Counted from the stretch's first letter, positions 36,801 through 46,856 are shown. The stretch is 64,000 nt of DNA from Isoetes taiwanensis (GCA_021234155.1 JAJEKV010000050.1:5851199-5915198); one strand, 5' to 3'. Made by a program: numbers and translations. Notes: generated by a model from the sequence alone, not told the origin.

Positions 36801-39800
36801 AAAAATATGGAAAAGATTTGAAGAAACCGGCATACTCATTAGAACTGAAGGAAGCGTGCGCTGTGGAGTGCTGCCTTAAGCACGATGAAGCTAATAAACG
36901 GCAGTCTCTCATACCGCATGACAACTGGTTTCAACTAGCCTTCAGAGACGGCAGGGTAAGTTTCTTTTGTATTATGGAATAACCATGCAGAAACTAACCT
37001 TGTTTGTTACCGTGTAGATATGGGACCTACAAAATGAAATTTTTACCATGTTCGAGCGTGGTGAATTAAAAAGTAAAGGAAAGGTCTCAGAAAAGAAGAA
37101 AGGTTCTGACGTCCCGAAGAAGGAAATGACGATCACGGTCTGGAGAGAAATGCAGAGCTTTACAGACATGGACATACTAGAAAGGCTACTGCACAAGGTC
37201 GTTGATAAAGAGTTTACGCTCGAAGAAATGTCCAAGGAACTGCACAAGTAAGAACGACAGAACTTTCATTTAAATTTTCCTTACGTAGCAAGAAATATTT
37301 TCCAAAATACGTTCTGGCTCAGTCTGCAAGCTGAGATGTCTTTCGAAACACACCTTTGTTTTTCGGGAAGCCAAGGTGTATTCCGGAATACACTTTGGCT
37401 TCTGTGGGTAGTCCAATGTGTATTTTCAGAATACACTTTGGCTTACAAGCCAAAGCAACAGTGTATTTCGGAATACACTTTTGCTTTACGTTCAAAGCAC
37501 TTTTGCTTTGGCTTGTAAGCCAAAGTGTATTCTGGAATACACTTTTGCTTCGAATGTAAAGCAGAGGTGTATTCCGGAATACACTTTTGCTTTTGGCTTG
37601 TAAGACAAAGGGTATTCCGGAATACACTTTGGCTTCTTCTTGGTGCTTTCGTTTTCCAGAAAACAATACTCACCTTGTTTGATTGTTCTTGACTTCCAGC
37701 CAGAAAAATGTTATTACGTGCCAAACATGTTTAATGGAGCAGTTGAACGTGGACAGCTGGGACAGATGTAAAGAGCTCTATCCCATAGCAACTTCCGACG
37801 AGCGTATTATTCAATACGCTCCAAATTTTGAGGGCTGGGTACGTCTTTTTCCTGTTTTTAATGTTTTTCTTTTGTGATGCCTGCCTAACATCATTTGCTA
37901 CCAGAGCAAGAAGAAGAACAAGGACCTACCAGAAGGTTTTATGCACCTGGTAAGGACAGCCAGAGAAGAGAGGACTCTAGCGGATAGACGTATTGTTGAT
38001 GTTGAGCCGTCTGACTACGAGAGGTTTTCCATGTTTGATCAAAATAACTATTATTCTATCGTTCATGGGGACTGCACTAAGTTGGCTGGAAGTATAAAGC
38101 CACAAGATTTTACTTTGGTCATAGCAGACTTGCCGTATGGGTTTAAGCTGAAGGATAGCCGCTACGACGATCAGCCATTCAAAAACTCAGAATTTAATGC
38201 TTTTGTCGATGGAATTAAGCAGGTTACCACAGCAAAACACTGGCGTCTTGTTGTGTTCCACTCCAGCATGCAATCCGGACTTGTGGAAGCTACTTTCAAG
38301 AATCATTTCGGTTCTCCTGTGCAAGCCAGTTATGAAAATATGGTCTGGTGAGTCTTCAAATCTCGAGTGCAGTTGAAACGTTCTTTCTTTCAAGTTTTGA
38401 GTCATTGTTGCAGTTGTAACTCGTCATGTTCTATTCTGGAATACGTACTTACTATTCTGGAATACGATCTTGCAGGTACAAAACTAATATTAACTACCAT
38501 GGTGGAGGACCGAGGCTGCTGAGCAAGGTTGAGTATCTCCATGTAGCTTACTGGAGTTTCGACGGGAAGCGTACCATGGAGCACTTTAACACAGCAGCCT
38601 GCCAAAATTTTTCTAATGTCCTAGAGTTCCCAGCAGTATTACAGAAGCTCCAGGACCCAAGTGCACAAGGCAAAATTGTGAATCATTACCAGAAGCCACA
38701 GAAGCTAATTAACCATATTCTGGATATGTTTTCACGTCCAGGAGATTGGGTCCTAGATGCTTTCTCTGGCTCTGGTACAACAATAGCATGTGCACTTAAA
38801 AAGGGCCGTAATTGTGTTGCTGTTGACATTGATAAAGAGGCTGTAGACTTTATTAAGATGCGGTTGTCTGCTCTACCAACTCTACCAGATGAAAATCAAG
38901 AGTTGGGAGCCAAATCATCATCAGATTTTGCCAAGATGACATCTTCTGAGATACAACCTCCTTTCACAAGCTCTCTGGAAGATGAAGCTACCTTTGCAGA
39001 GCTCAAAGAAGTAGCTCTAGCTACTATTCCTGAAGAGACTGTTGACACCAACAAAGATAAAACAGTGACAAAGGAGCAAACTGTAGAGATAGAAAAAGGT
39101 GAGACGAGCAAACCACACACTGAGGACTTCGATTTAGACCTCTGAGTTAGTTTTTACTATATTATTTACTACTGGCTATAAAATAATGCCATATCTGATG
39201 TACTGAAAGAAATTAATAAAAAAAAAAATCATTTTTATGTTATTTTGATGTCCTCGAATTCATAGTAATATTCCTGGTGTATTAATGTCTGGAATTTTGC
39301 CATTTCCAAGTGCTCTATTCTACAAATGCAAGATCATCACTTCAAAAGAGCCCAAAATGCACGATAAAATATTTTGTTTCTCTTGAAATCCCCAATTTCT
39401 TTTGAAAATGATCATTTTTTAAATCCTGGTATTTTTTTTTAAGGGAATCTTTGAAACGGGAGTGATGCAACACTCCCGTTTAATTTGCAATCGTGTTAAA
39501 CAAAAAATGGACCTGAAAGGGGCAGAAATAAACTCACAAAGTGGCAAAACAGTGCAAGCTCGAGTGCATGCCCGACATTGAATCCAAATGCAGCAACACT
39601 GGACAAGGAGTCTGGAGCCTTCGGCATGCCTTGGGGTCTGAAACCAATATGAATAAGCTCCAGTGATTGCTGCAAACAATTGCAAAACCGGATTTTAGGT
39701 TCAATTGCCCATGAATGAATTTAAAACGGATTCTTTACCTGCTCATGACTGGGAAGTAATAGAACCCGACGTTCTGCATCCGCCAATTCTGCCTGATGAA

Positions 39801-42000
39801 GGGTTTTGGTGGGATTAATTTAGCAAACATATCATATGCACCTGATTGACCTTCCAAACTGTTCTGCAAAAATAGGCCAAAGGCCGCGGGATGCACGAAA
39901 ACATGCTGGGATCTTCTGTTTTCGGGAATGGAATGTATCAAGGCCCTGCAGAGAGCAACATGATCAGCGAATCAAAGCATTGCAATGCTTGGGTAGTGCT
40001 TATAACCGTGACTTACAGGAGATAGGCACCGATACACTCTTCATTGATTCTGTGATCCACATCATCTCCAAGATCGGGAACTGTCATGAAATCTTGGGCG
40101 AAGTTGCCATACACCCGAAATTCTGCTGTTGATGATTTCTTGCCCACCCGAATGGCTGTGCTGCATAGTGTCAGTGGGTATTTGAATGTGAAGTTACAGG
40201 TCCACCTTCTATGTACAAGACCTGATTGATAAGAAAACACAGAATTAAAAAAACTGGCTTCCAGCCTATGCATCATGGGGATCTCAATTAAAGTGCCCTC
40301 CTCTTCGGATTTTGCTCTGGGGTCGGGGAGACCTGCTGATTGAATTGCCTCATGCGAACCCTGAATATAGCTGGAGGTTTCAAACACTATGTGCTTAGGG
40401 GCTATGCAATCCCCTGTTTTTTTTTTTCCCCTCTCTTCTTCCTTGGAGTTCTGGGCGAGCTCCTGAGTGGGAGCTTGCTCACTTTCCTGGGAGGGGGGGA
40501 TGTCCTTCTGCCTGTGCCAATTCCTTACTGAAATCATCATTATCTACCTGAGCTTGCTCTCTGGATAATGAAATCTCGGCCCTCATCTCTTCCACTGTCA
40601 AACCAAACCTGCTGGCGATCTTTTTTCTAATTGCTCCTCCAGAGTTTCCTTTAACGTCCGCCTTATCTCCACCTGTTGATTGATCCAAGCAGACCTCATA
40701 GCCGGACTAAGAAGTCCGTGCTCAATCTGCTCATCTGCCATTGCTTCGGCTCTTCGCTTGGCCCTCACCAAAATTCGCCTAAGATTATGCTGCCAAAGAT
40801 AATCTTCATCCGCGCTCCGCTCCAGCTTCACCAATTCAAAGTTCCTCTTCCTTCTGCTCATTTCTGGAGCAATTGGTTTCCTGCCTCTGGCGAGTGCTGG
40901 CAGCTTGTAATCATTGCTCATGGAATGCTTAGCGAGCCTGTGGATCTCCAGATCCCATTTTTTCGAGTAGCTACTGCTGCACCCATCGAATAAACAATAC
41001 CACCGGCCAACTCCCCGATCCAATCTCCAGTTTGGGATTTCATCATCCATGTATCCGGCATTTTCCCGAGGAGGGTCCTCCACGGCATCCTCTCCTGTAT
41101 CTATTTCGGGCTCCTTGCAATCAACTTTTTCTTCTGAATCCTTGCAATTAGCCTTTTCTTTACCTACTGCCGGAACGGACCTCGGGGATACATTAGGGAT
41201 TTTTTGAGATCATAAAAGGGCCTTCTAAGAACTGCTGACTAAGCTATATGAACTACCAATCAGAAAACAGAACTGGTAATCCAGTCAGCAAAACAGTTAT
41301 AACTAACTCATTGGATCACATTTTCTAGTATAAGTGTTGATAGAAAAGTCCAAATGAGCTCTTGTTTGGTGCAATAGATAGATCTCATTGAGATCTTTCC
41401 AACCGTGGGTGGTTTGCATATATTTTAGCCCCGTAGGATAGTAAAAAATTGTAAAAACCACATTTTTTGGAGTTTTGACAATCATAAGTGGTTAAAATAT
41501 GTGCAAAGCACCTAAGGTTGGAAAGATCTCAACGAGATCTATCTATTGCACTAAACGAGAGCTCATTTGGACTTTTCTATCAACAGTTATGCTAGAAAAT
41601 ATGATCCAGTAAGTTAGTTATAACAGTTTTGCTGACTGGACCCAATCAGGCTCTGATTTCTGATTGGTAGTTCATTTATCTTCATTTGGCTTAGTTGGCA
41701 TGTTTTGAAGGCCCTTCTTTAATCTCAAAAAAACCCTAATGCTAAGGGGGAGTCCCCGCAAAGACCTGGGAATAAGTCGGCCCCTCGACTAATAAGCTTA
41801 GCCTCCACAGATACAAGATCCGCCATGGGACCTGTGCCTCCGACTGGCCCAAAACCTGGAGGAAACTTAGGAGGGGAGTCCACCTCCGAATCGACCAGTT
41901 CTTCCGGCAAAGGATTATTGACAGGGAAGTTGAAAGCCGAGTTAGCAGAAGATTCTGCCTGGAAGTTCTCATTAACTGATATTTCTTGGCTTTGATCCAT
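30887..42000 (-). CDS. MULE-borne Ulp1/SENP (C48) cysteine protease, split by a transposon and a foldback element
   Basis: Exons read on the minus strand are 42000-41742, 41190-40609 (the two flank a foldback element), 40527-40017, 39945-39739, 39669-39538, 31183-31012 and 30943-30887. The N-terminal part carries one C2H2 finger (CLFDGC...HRLAKH, about 40930-40980) and charged helices. The C48 triad is complete: His in NHWSLFIL (about 39655), Asp in LLHLDSMSGMHS (about 39570), Cys in VPQQENTQDCGIY (about 31070). The last exon ends KWFGHAEIDQHLQ, like Ulp1 C-termini. All splice sites used are GT-AG. The 8.3-kb transposon lies wholly inside the sixth intron. The family removes SUMO or related modifiers; plant MULEs carry such genes for unknown reasons. 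The first exon's relation to the rest is the least certain part. Confidence 0.78.
31206..31209. other. left target site duplication AAAC
   Basis: AAAC directly before the left TIR; the same four bases follow the right TIR at 39498-39501. Confidence 0.75.
31587..34846 (-). CDS. DUF7869-type (RNase H-like) transposase
   Basis: Exon 1 (34846-33346) has a disordered N-terminus with repeated LPPPF motifs, then a cysteine-rich region (KCCSLGC, VCQKCFMVVHRLG, VCSRCAEL) with ISYSHFTRLWKSEFG between. A donor lies at 33345 and an acceptor near 33284. Exon 2 gives a 543-residue frame with the putative catalytic core: VVIDGMDQKK (Asp 1), YLQLDNTTRENKN (Asp 2), LLVGHTHDQIDQMFSRFS. This is the pattern of the DUF7869 family found in many animals, algae and plants, which I take to be transposases. 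The C-terminus is strongly acidic (EEDEEGGG...DSDEEDNSSTSSS). Just after the acceptor there is one frame discrepancy; otherwise the gene is intact. A later ATG (MVNRQNKLPPPF, about 34771) may be the true start. Confidence 0.8.
34850..35570. promoter_or_regulatory. divergent promoter region with palindrome cluster
   Basis: The region between the two divergent genes. It holds three perfect or near-perfect TGTATTCCGGAATACA palindromes (35171-35186, 35212-35227, 35295-35310), one imperfect copy (35254-35269) and one at about 35503-35519. The perfect ones extend to CAAAGTGTATTCC/GGAATACACTTTG. Weaker half sites (ATTCGAGAATAC, TATTCGGTAATACAC) lie near 34840 and 34905. No TATA box was assigned. Confidence 0.75.
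35571..39145 (+). CDS. ParB-domain/DNA methyltransferase fusion (beta-class, probable N6-adenine)
   Basis: An upstream exon region (35571-36150; one in-frame TAG at about 35691) is followed by a basic linker, then exons ending 36955, 37018-37247, 37700-37838, 37905-38347 and 38476-39145, all with GT-AG borders and matching phases. The ParB/Srx-like domain lies at about 36360-36800: VTSMRLPP, VAPIVVLVD, the GGNHSFKARRQL box, then helices. The methyltransferase has motif IV first (VIADLPYGFKL, about 38125), then a target-recognition region. Next come NHYQKPQKLINHIL and DAFSGSGTTIACAL (motif I, about 38755-38790) and VAVDIDKEAVDF (motif II). Motif IV before motif I is the beta arrangement; DLPY resembles the DPPY of N6-adenine enzymes. 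ParB-methylase fusions are common in bacteria and phages, so a bacterial origin followed by intron gain is likely. The C-terminus is acidic and disordered. Confidence 0.85.
37248..37699 (+). promoter_or_regulatory. methyltransferase intron filled with palindromes
   Basis: Intron (GTAAGA...TTCCAG) containing six copies of the TGTATTCCGGAATACA-type palindrome, at about 37376, 37418, 37462, 37526, 37568 and 37611, spaced about 42-64 bp. Several are extended by GCCAAAG/CTTTGGC arms and would form strong hairpins in the pre-mRNA. Confidence 0.85.
38348..38475 (+). promoter_or_regulatory. methyltransferase intron with two half-strength palindromes
   Basis: Two copies of CTATTCTGGAATACG (about 38431 and 38451), 20 bp apart, directly before the acceptor. 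Confidence 0.7.
39146..39431. other. 3' region of the methyltransferase gene
   Basis: AT-rich, with AATAAA-like signals near 39215. It leads into the right TIR region (about 39432-39497). No coding region. Confidence 0.5.
41191..41741. mobile_element. 0.55-kb foldback/MITE element
   Basis: The two halves are inverted copies of each other for about 250 bp: ends CATTAGGGATTTTTTGAG and CCCTAATG, then ACTACCAATCAGAAA, CAGTCAGCAAAAC, and AGATCTCATTGAGATCT near the centre. It would fold into one long hairpin. It lies within the N-terminal coding region of the Ulp1 gene, whose frame can be followed on both sides. The target duplication could not be resolved. Confidence 0.8.
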
Positions 42001-42389
42001 CTGAACAGAGAGAAGCGATAAGAAAGGGACAAGAATTCGAGCGGCAGGAACGGAGGCGCCGGAACGAAGCTCTGAGCTCTGAGATAGAATTCTGGTAGAG
42101 AAAGGGATTTTTTGGCGCTAACGGTTGTGATTCCTTCGAACAGGATCACTATCCTTTACGGGTTGACGTGGCATGCGGTGATACGGTTATGACTCTGCAA
42201 TCATTCACCTGTCAGATAGCAGTGTACGGCTAATAATGGTCGGCGTCCGGCATTGAATTCAAAAGTTCCTTCGAAAGCTGGGCCCTGAATTTTAATAGGC
42301 TTTTATATAAAATAGCGACGGATATCCCATGCCGACGTGGCATGGACGGCCTGGATGCGTCCTTCAGTGGCGGTGATTCCATCCCGTTG

Positions 42390-42915
42390 ATTCACGGTAT
42401 GGTGATTCCGCCGGAAGGAATTGTATTTTGGTGATTCCGCTCGGAGGAATCGTATTTTGGTGATTCCGTCGGGAGGAATTGTATCCTGGTGATTCCACCG
42501 GACGGAATTATATTTTGGTTATTCCGCCGGACGAAATTTATATTTTGGTGATTCCGCCGGACAGAATTTACTGTTGGTGATTCTGTTGGACGAAATAATT
42601 CCGTCTGGTGGAATTGCAAATCGGTGATTTTGCCGGACGGAATAGTTCACGTGGTGATTTCGCCTGGCGGGATATCTTGGACAGTATTCCCTCCCGTGGA
42701 ATCCACCCGTTGTGATTCCGCGAGGGGTATAAAAACGGACGGCCACAATGCACCCTGCAGATGGACGGCTGCGATCCATCAGAGAGTACACCTGACTGTC
42801 AGGTACGGAAAACGGGGACTCCGGAACGGATCCCGTTCCCGGAGGGTCTGTGATTCCGTGGGAGAGTATTCACCGCGATGGAATCACCAAAACTAGGGTA
42901 AGAATATTTTCACCC
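42390..42915. repeat. right TIR and subterminal GGTGATTCC array
   Basis: About ten roughly 30-bp units of the form GGTGATTCCGCCGGACGGAAT with an AT-rich spacer (42395-42660), then the 230-bp TIR ending TATTTTCACCC at 42915. Mirror image of the left end. Confidence 0.9.
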
Positions 42916-42924
42916 TACTTTTAA

Positions 42925-45900
42925 TGTGCTAAGGAAACTGCCGGTTGGAGCGGTTTCCGGCATAAACTGGCAGCTGGCATGCGGCGCCGCCGCGAGTGGC
43001 GTTAATATAAGAAAATTGGTGAAAAAAATAACAAACAAGAGATTGACGAGATATGCTTCTAACCAGCTTGTTTACAGCCGGAAACTGCGACAACCAGCAG
43101 GCTCCCTCACATAAGCCATCGGAAGGCGAAATTCTGGCAATCCAAAAAAGAAATAGTTTTTTTTTTTTCGTTTTGTCGTCATTTTTTTCTTTCCTTTTCG
43201 AGCTTAGCTATGACGAACTTCCGGAGCTTCAGCGATGGCGATCTCCGTCGACCTCGAGGCGCTTTGTTTTTTTGTACTGCTGGAGCTTGGAGCTACCTAT
43301 GGAGTGACTATTTGCTTAAAATAGAGGACTTTTTTAGTGTTTCGGCTTAATCTTGTTGCTGGAGGTTATTTTATGCTTGAGAGATCTATATCTTTTGTTC
43401 TGCTTCTATTTTCCTTCTGTTCTTCAAGTTTTGGGAAGGTGTGACGAATATCCTTGTGTTTTGTAGGTTTTGGTAGACTGCAGTTGCTTTATGACCTATC
43501 TCGACAGTAGAACAGAGACAAGATGCAATATTATTGACAGGGGCAAAGGTTTTTTGAGCTTCTTGCAACCATTTTGGGAGATCAGCAGCTTAGAACGTTC
43601 TATAGTAGAGGTTCTGAACCGGTAGAGGTTCTGAAGCAGGGAAGAGAGTTTAAAAGGCTTGTTTGCGTGCGGCATGAAGGAGCACATATTTGATTGTTAG
43701 AAAGACGCTTACGACCCTGTTTACCATAGTTTCCGGCCAGAGAAGAGTAGCCATGCAGAGTTTTGGGGTTTCCTGAATTTTGCGCAAGCAATTTCAGATG
43801 CCCCCTTCTTTGAAATAAATCATTGTAAGCATTTGCAGAGGAGTATCCCCCGTAGTTATCTCTTGTCTTTTAGTTTCTTGGCTCTGGAGTTTTTTTGTCG
43901 AACATGTTCCCTCCTTATTCCCGTTTAAGTGAGTTTCTTCAACTTGTCATAGCTTTTTCGTCTTTATCTCGTTCTTCATTACTTGCCATTTGGCTTAATG
44001 AAATATGCTTTTCCAACAAGCATAGCATAGGTATTATAATGCAATGGATTTACTGTTGTTGCTCCTGCTGATCGGCTCTAAATGAACCATTATTATTCGG
44101 ATCCCAAAATGGCAGATTGTGGTGGTACCCCAGAGTTTTTGATTAGCTTGAAATCCGAGAAGATCATGGATGCCATAGCTGTTAGACTCAAGCAAATCAG
44201 TGGCGTGCATAACAGGGATTTAGATTAGGTAGATCTTTGAAAAATATATAAGTTTTGATGATTAATGAATACTCGGTTTTATTGTTAACCGATCTGTATT
44301 GGAAATTATTTTTAAAAAGCTAGTTATAGACTTGTGGCGGCGCTCTAAGCGGCGCCGCCTAGATGCCCCAAAGCCAAAGTTACATGTTTTAAACAAATAA
44401 CAAAAAAGTGAGGAAATTCACCTTCTGGTGGTTTACATTGCAATTTTGCTTGTTTGTTTGTTGCCCATAGAAGGAAACCTTAAATGGGAAATGGAATATC
44501 CTACTGGATATGCCTTTTAAGTCAAGATTGCAAAACGAATGTTTAAGGCTTCTTTCTCTTGCACATTTTGTTACTTAATTCTTTCATTTGGTAAAGTTGA
44601 TCATACAAAGATAACTGTGGTCTCATTCTAATTCTTGTCCCATTTTTTCTATCCTTTGTTATGTACAAAGTATTATTTGTCAACTCAGATGTGGCAATTT
44701 ATTTGTCAAAATGCCCCACTCAAAATGCCCCTAAAATGGGCTATGAAGCCATCAGCTATCAGACAAAAAGAAAGAAGAACAGAACCATCTTTTAAGGTGA
44801 ACGGCTTGAATGAATTATGGGAATGAATTTCCAGAGCTCAAGGCTTGAATGAATTTCGAAGCCATCTTTAGGGTGAACCTCTAGAATGAATTTTTGGAGC
44901 CATCATGCTTGACTTTTGAAGCCTTCTGAAAGCTAAAGATAGGCCAGCCATGTCTGATGTGGTTGCTATTTTTGAGTGCAGATGATTGCTAGCAAAAGAA
45001 GGACTAGATAGCATTTTGCATATCATATGCACACTTCAAGAATATAATACAGATTTAAATATGATTGCTCATCTTTACCAATATATTTCGATATATTACA
45101 GGATGGACTGCGTTATGCTTGAAGTGTAAAAAGAGTTCTAACTAAGAATGCTTGCTTGAACCAATTCTGTTTCTCTTTTGCCAATCTATTACATGGCCAG
45201 ACTGCTTTCCTTCAAATAATTTCGTATTTAATATACTGCAACATTGAAGAACCCATTATGCTTGAAGCTAAAAGGGCATTTCCACTTAAGATTTTAACTT
45301 TTGATCAGGAGCATTGCTTTCTGACTTGAGTTCGGGCTCTTTGGTCAGTGATCTTGCATTCTAAATGATGGAATACTAATTTTTAGACATTATAATGGAT
45401 TTTTTTAATCTGTCAACTGCTGCATGCAACTTTCGCATATCTCAATCCTGTGCAATAAAGCTATGCTCCAATCTTTGAAGTCTGGAGGCAACCTCAGTAT
45501 CTTCAGCTGATGAGGCTGTCTTTGGACTGGTGATCCTATACTAGAGGGTTTGGAGGTGCTAGCGCTGTAATTGGCTTTCTTGGATGATTGCTCGAACTGC
45601 TCTTACCGTGGCAGTCATCTCCTCAGCTTCTATCTGCCCTAGTCTCCTGCTCGAAATGTTCCTAGTTGCAAGCTATGGTGTTAATGCTAGTGGACAAGGT
45701 GTCCACACAGGTCCGAGATCAGCAAGGCCCATCCCATCTTGTTGTCTTTCAGATTGTACTAGGTGAAGGTCATCCTCAAGCTGTTACATGCAGGTCTCTA
45801 TGCTAGAAACACGTTGCTTCTCTGTAGACATTTGTTTTTTGAGCAATTCAAGTGCGAGGCCTGCATCTTTTCCACCAGACAGACAATCCTAGCTATGTTG

Positions 45901-46619
45901 TCCTCAGCCCATTGTCTGAATCTGTTTCCAGAGCTCCTCGGATATTTGGTCTGGTGAATTGTCATAGAAAAAGCGTGATCGGACTTGCCGCTGTGTTTGA
46001 GTATCTGCAATACACCTGTCGGGCCATGCCCGTTGCATGAGACTTTGCTTATGTTTCTCTTTTTAGTGTGTACCTGCCAATTTTGCCCATGTCATCTGCA
46101 CATAGGGATGGTATCTATATATTCTCTCAAAATTAGTTTGGCTGCCATGTTGGCTCATTATGGTGCATGATGCATTGTCATCAACATGCATATATGAACC
46201 GGAGGGGGAGGGGTGTGTGTGGGTGCGTGGATGGGTGGGGGGAGGGGGGGAGGCTTTGGGGGCGGTCATCTGCAAGTACTGGTATAGAATCACTAAAGAA
46301 GTTTGACCACGTGACAGAGGATGTACGTCGAATGAGAGGACTTCTTGGCCACATACGTCGAATGACAGAGCACACCCGGGCACGTGCTATACCAGGCAGT
46401 TGCTTCAAATGTGCAATATCTTTGACTTAATTATCTGTAATGGTCTAGCGCATTGGCCATTCTCTGCCAGCTAGACTTGTAGATAGAAGAACCAAAGGTG
46501 GCTCTAGTGTTGTGGGTTGTGTGCTGGTAGTTGAGCAGGATCTACATCTTGCAACTCACCTTCGCGTTGGCACAAACAATAAAGATGAAGAAGTGGATTC
46601 ATATCATCAACTACTCTTC
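42925..46619. other. host flank right of giant MULE, mostly non-coding
   Basis: Originally continuous with the sequence upstream of the pTAC5-like gene. No convincing gene. Short open frames at 43214-43320 (begins MAISVDLEAL) and 44109-44228 (begins MADCGGTPEFLISLKSEK) could be exons of an unrecognised host gene, but nothing joins them. A short GC-rich hairpin lies near 44333-44362. Confidence 0.4.
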
Positions 46620-46856
46620 TGTGACGGGCCTGGCCAGTTAACCTTTATGGTAACTGGAGATCCCATCAATCTTGACCATTGGATATACTTAAGCCTAAAA
46701 ACTTAAGGAATTAACTCAAGCATTTGCAACAATAACACTTAGAGGTAAAGAATTTAATCTTTGTACATATTCCAGGGCCCAAACATATACTTGCCCATTA
46801 CTCAGCAATATCCCCGCACACAATGAATGATCTTAATAATTGTAACTTCAAGCCCA

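Larger units (their letters stand above)
31210..39497. mobile_element. 8.3-kb DUF7869-transposase element carrying a ParB-DNA methyltransferase gene
   Basis: The TIRs begin AACAAGATTGCG (31210) and, inverted, AACACGATTGCA (39497). Similarity continues through ATTAAACGGGAG and about 65 bp in all; the 4-bp duplication AAAC flanks it. Two genes diverge from about 34.85-35.57 kb: transposase to the left, methyltransferase to the right, each ending near a TIR. Two other copies of the transposase end occur in the window (2448-2875, 52461-54150), and their TIR ends agree, which fixes the boundary independently. The 4-bp duplication would suit Sola-like or similar superfamilies, but I cannot confirm the superfamily. 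Confidence 0.85.
12019..42915. mobile_element. giant nested Mutator-like element (MULE) with Ulp1 gene
   Basis: The left end (GGGTGAAAATATTCTTACCCT, then TTTTGGTGATTCCATCGCG) recurs inverted at 42915 and the match continues for about 230 bp (12019-12250 against 42690-42915). Next to both ends lie arrays of GGTGATTCC/GGAATCACC. It encodes a MURA-type transposase (plus strand) and a Ulp1 protease (minus strand), convergently arranged. MULEs carrying Ulp1-like genes (Kaonashi or KI-MULEs) are known in plants. Removing a 13.0-kb chromovirus, an 8.3-kb TIR transposon and a 0.55-kb foldback leaves roughly 9 kb of original element. An alternative is two overlapping elements, because terminal-type motifs also occur at 16.3 and 17.25-17.5 kb. 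Confidence 0.7.

Noticed and set aside
35170-37640. Possible CRISPR-like array of the TGTATTCCGGAATACA repeats
   Set aside because: The repeats are palindromic with irregular spacing in eukaryotic promoter and introns, no cas genes; not CRISPR.
39419-39512. Extra Ulp1 exon after a 25-bp intron (39513-39537)
   Set aside because: A 25-bp intron is implausible and the reading continues into the TIR; joining 39538 directly to 31183 restores the family pattern.
46181-46430. Short coding-looking frames near a G-rich run
   Set aside because: Low-complexity G/T tract with no domain and competing frames on both strands.
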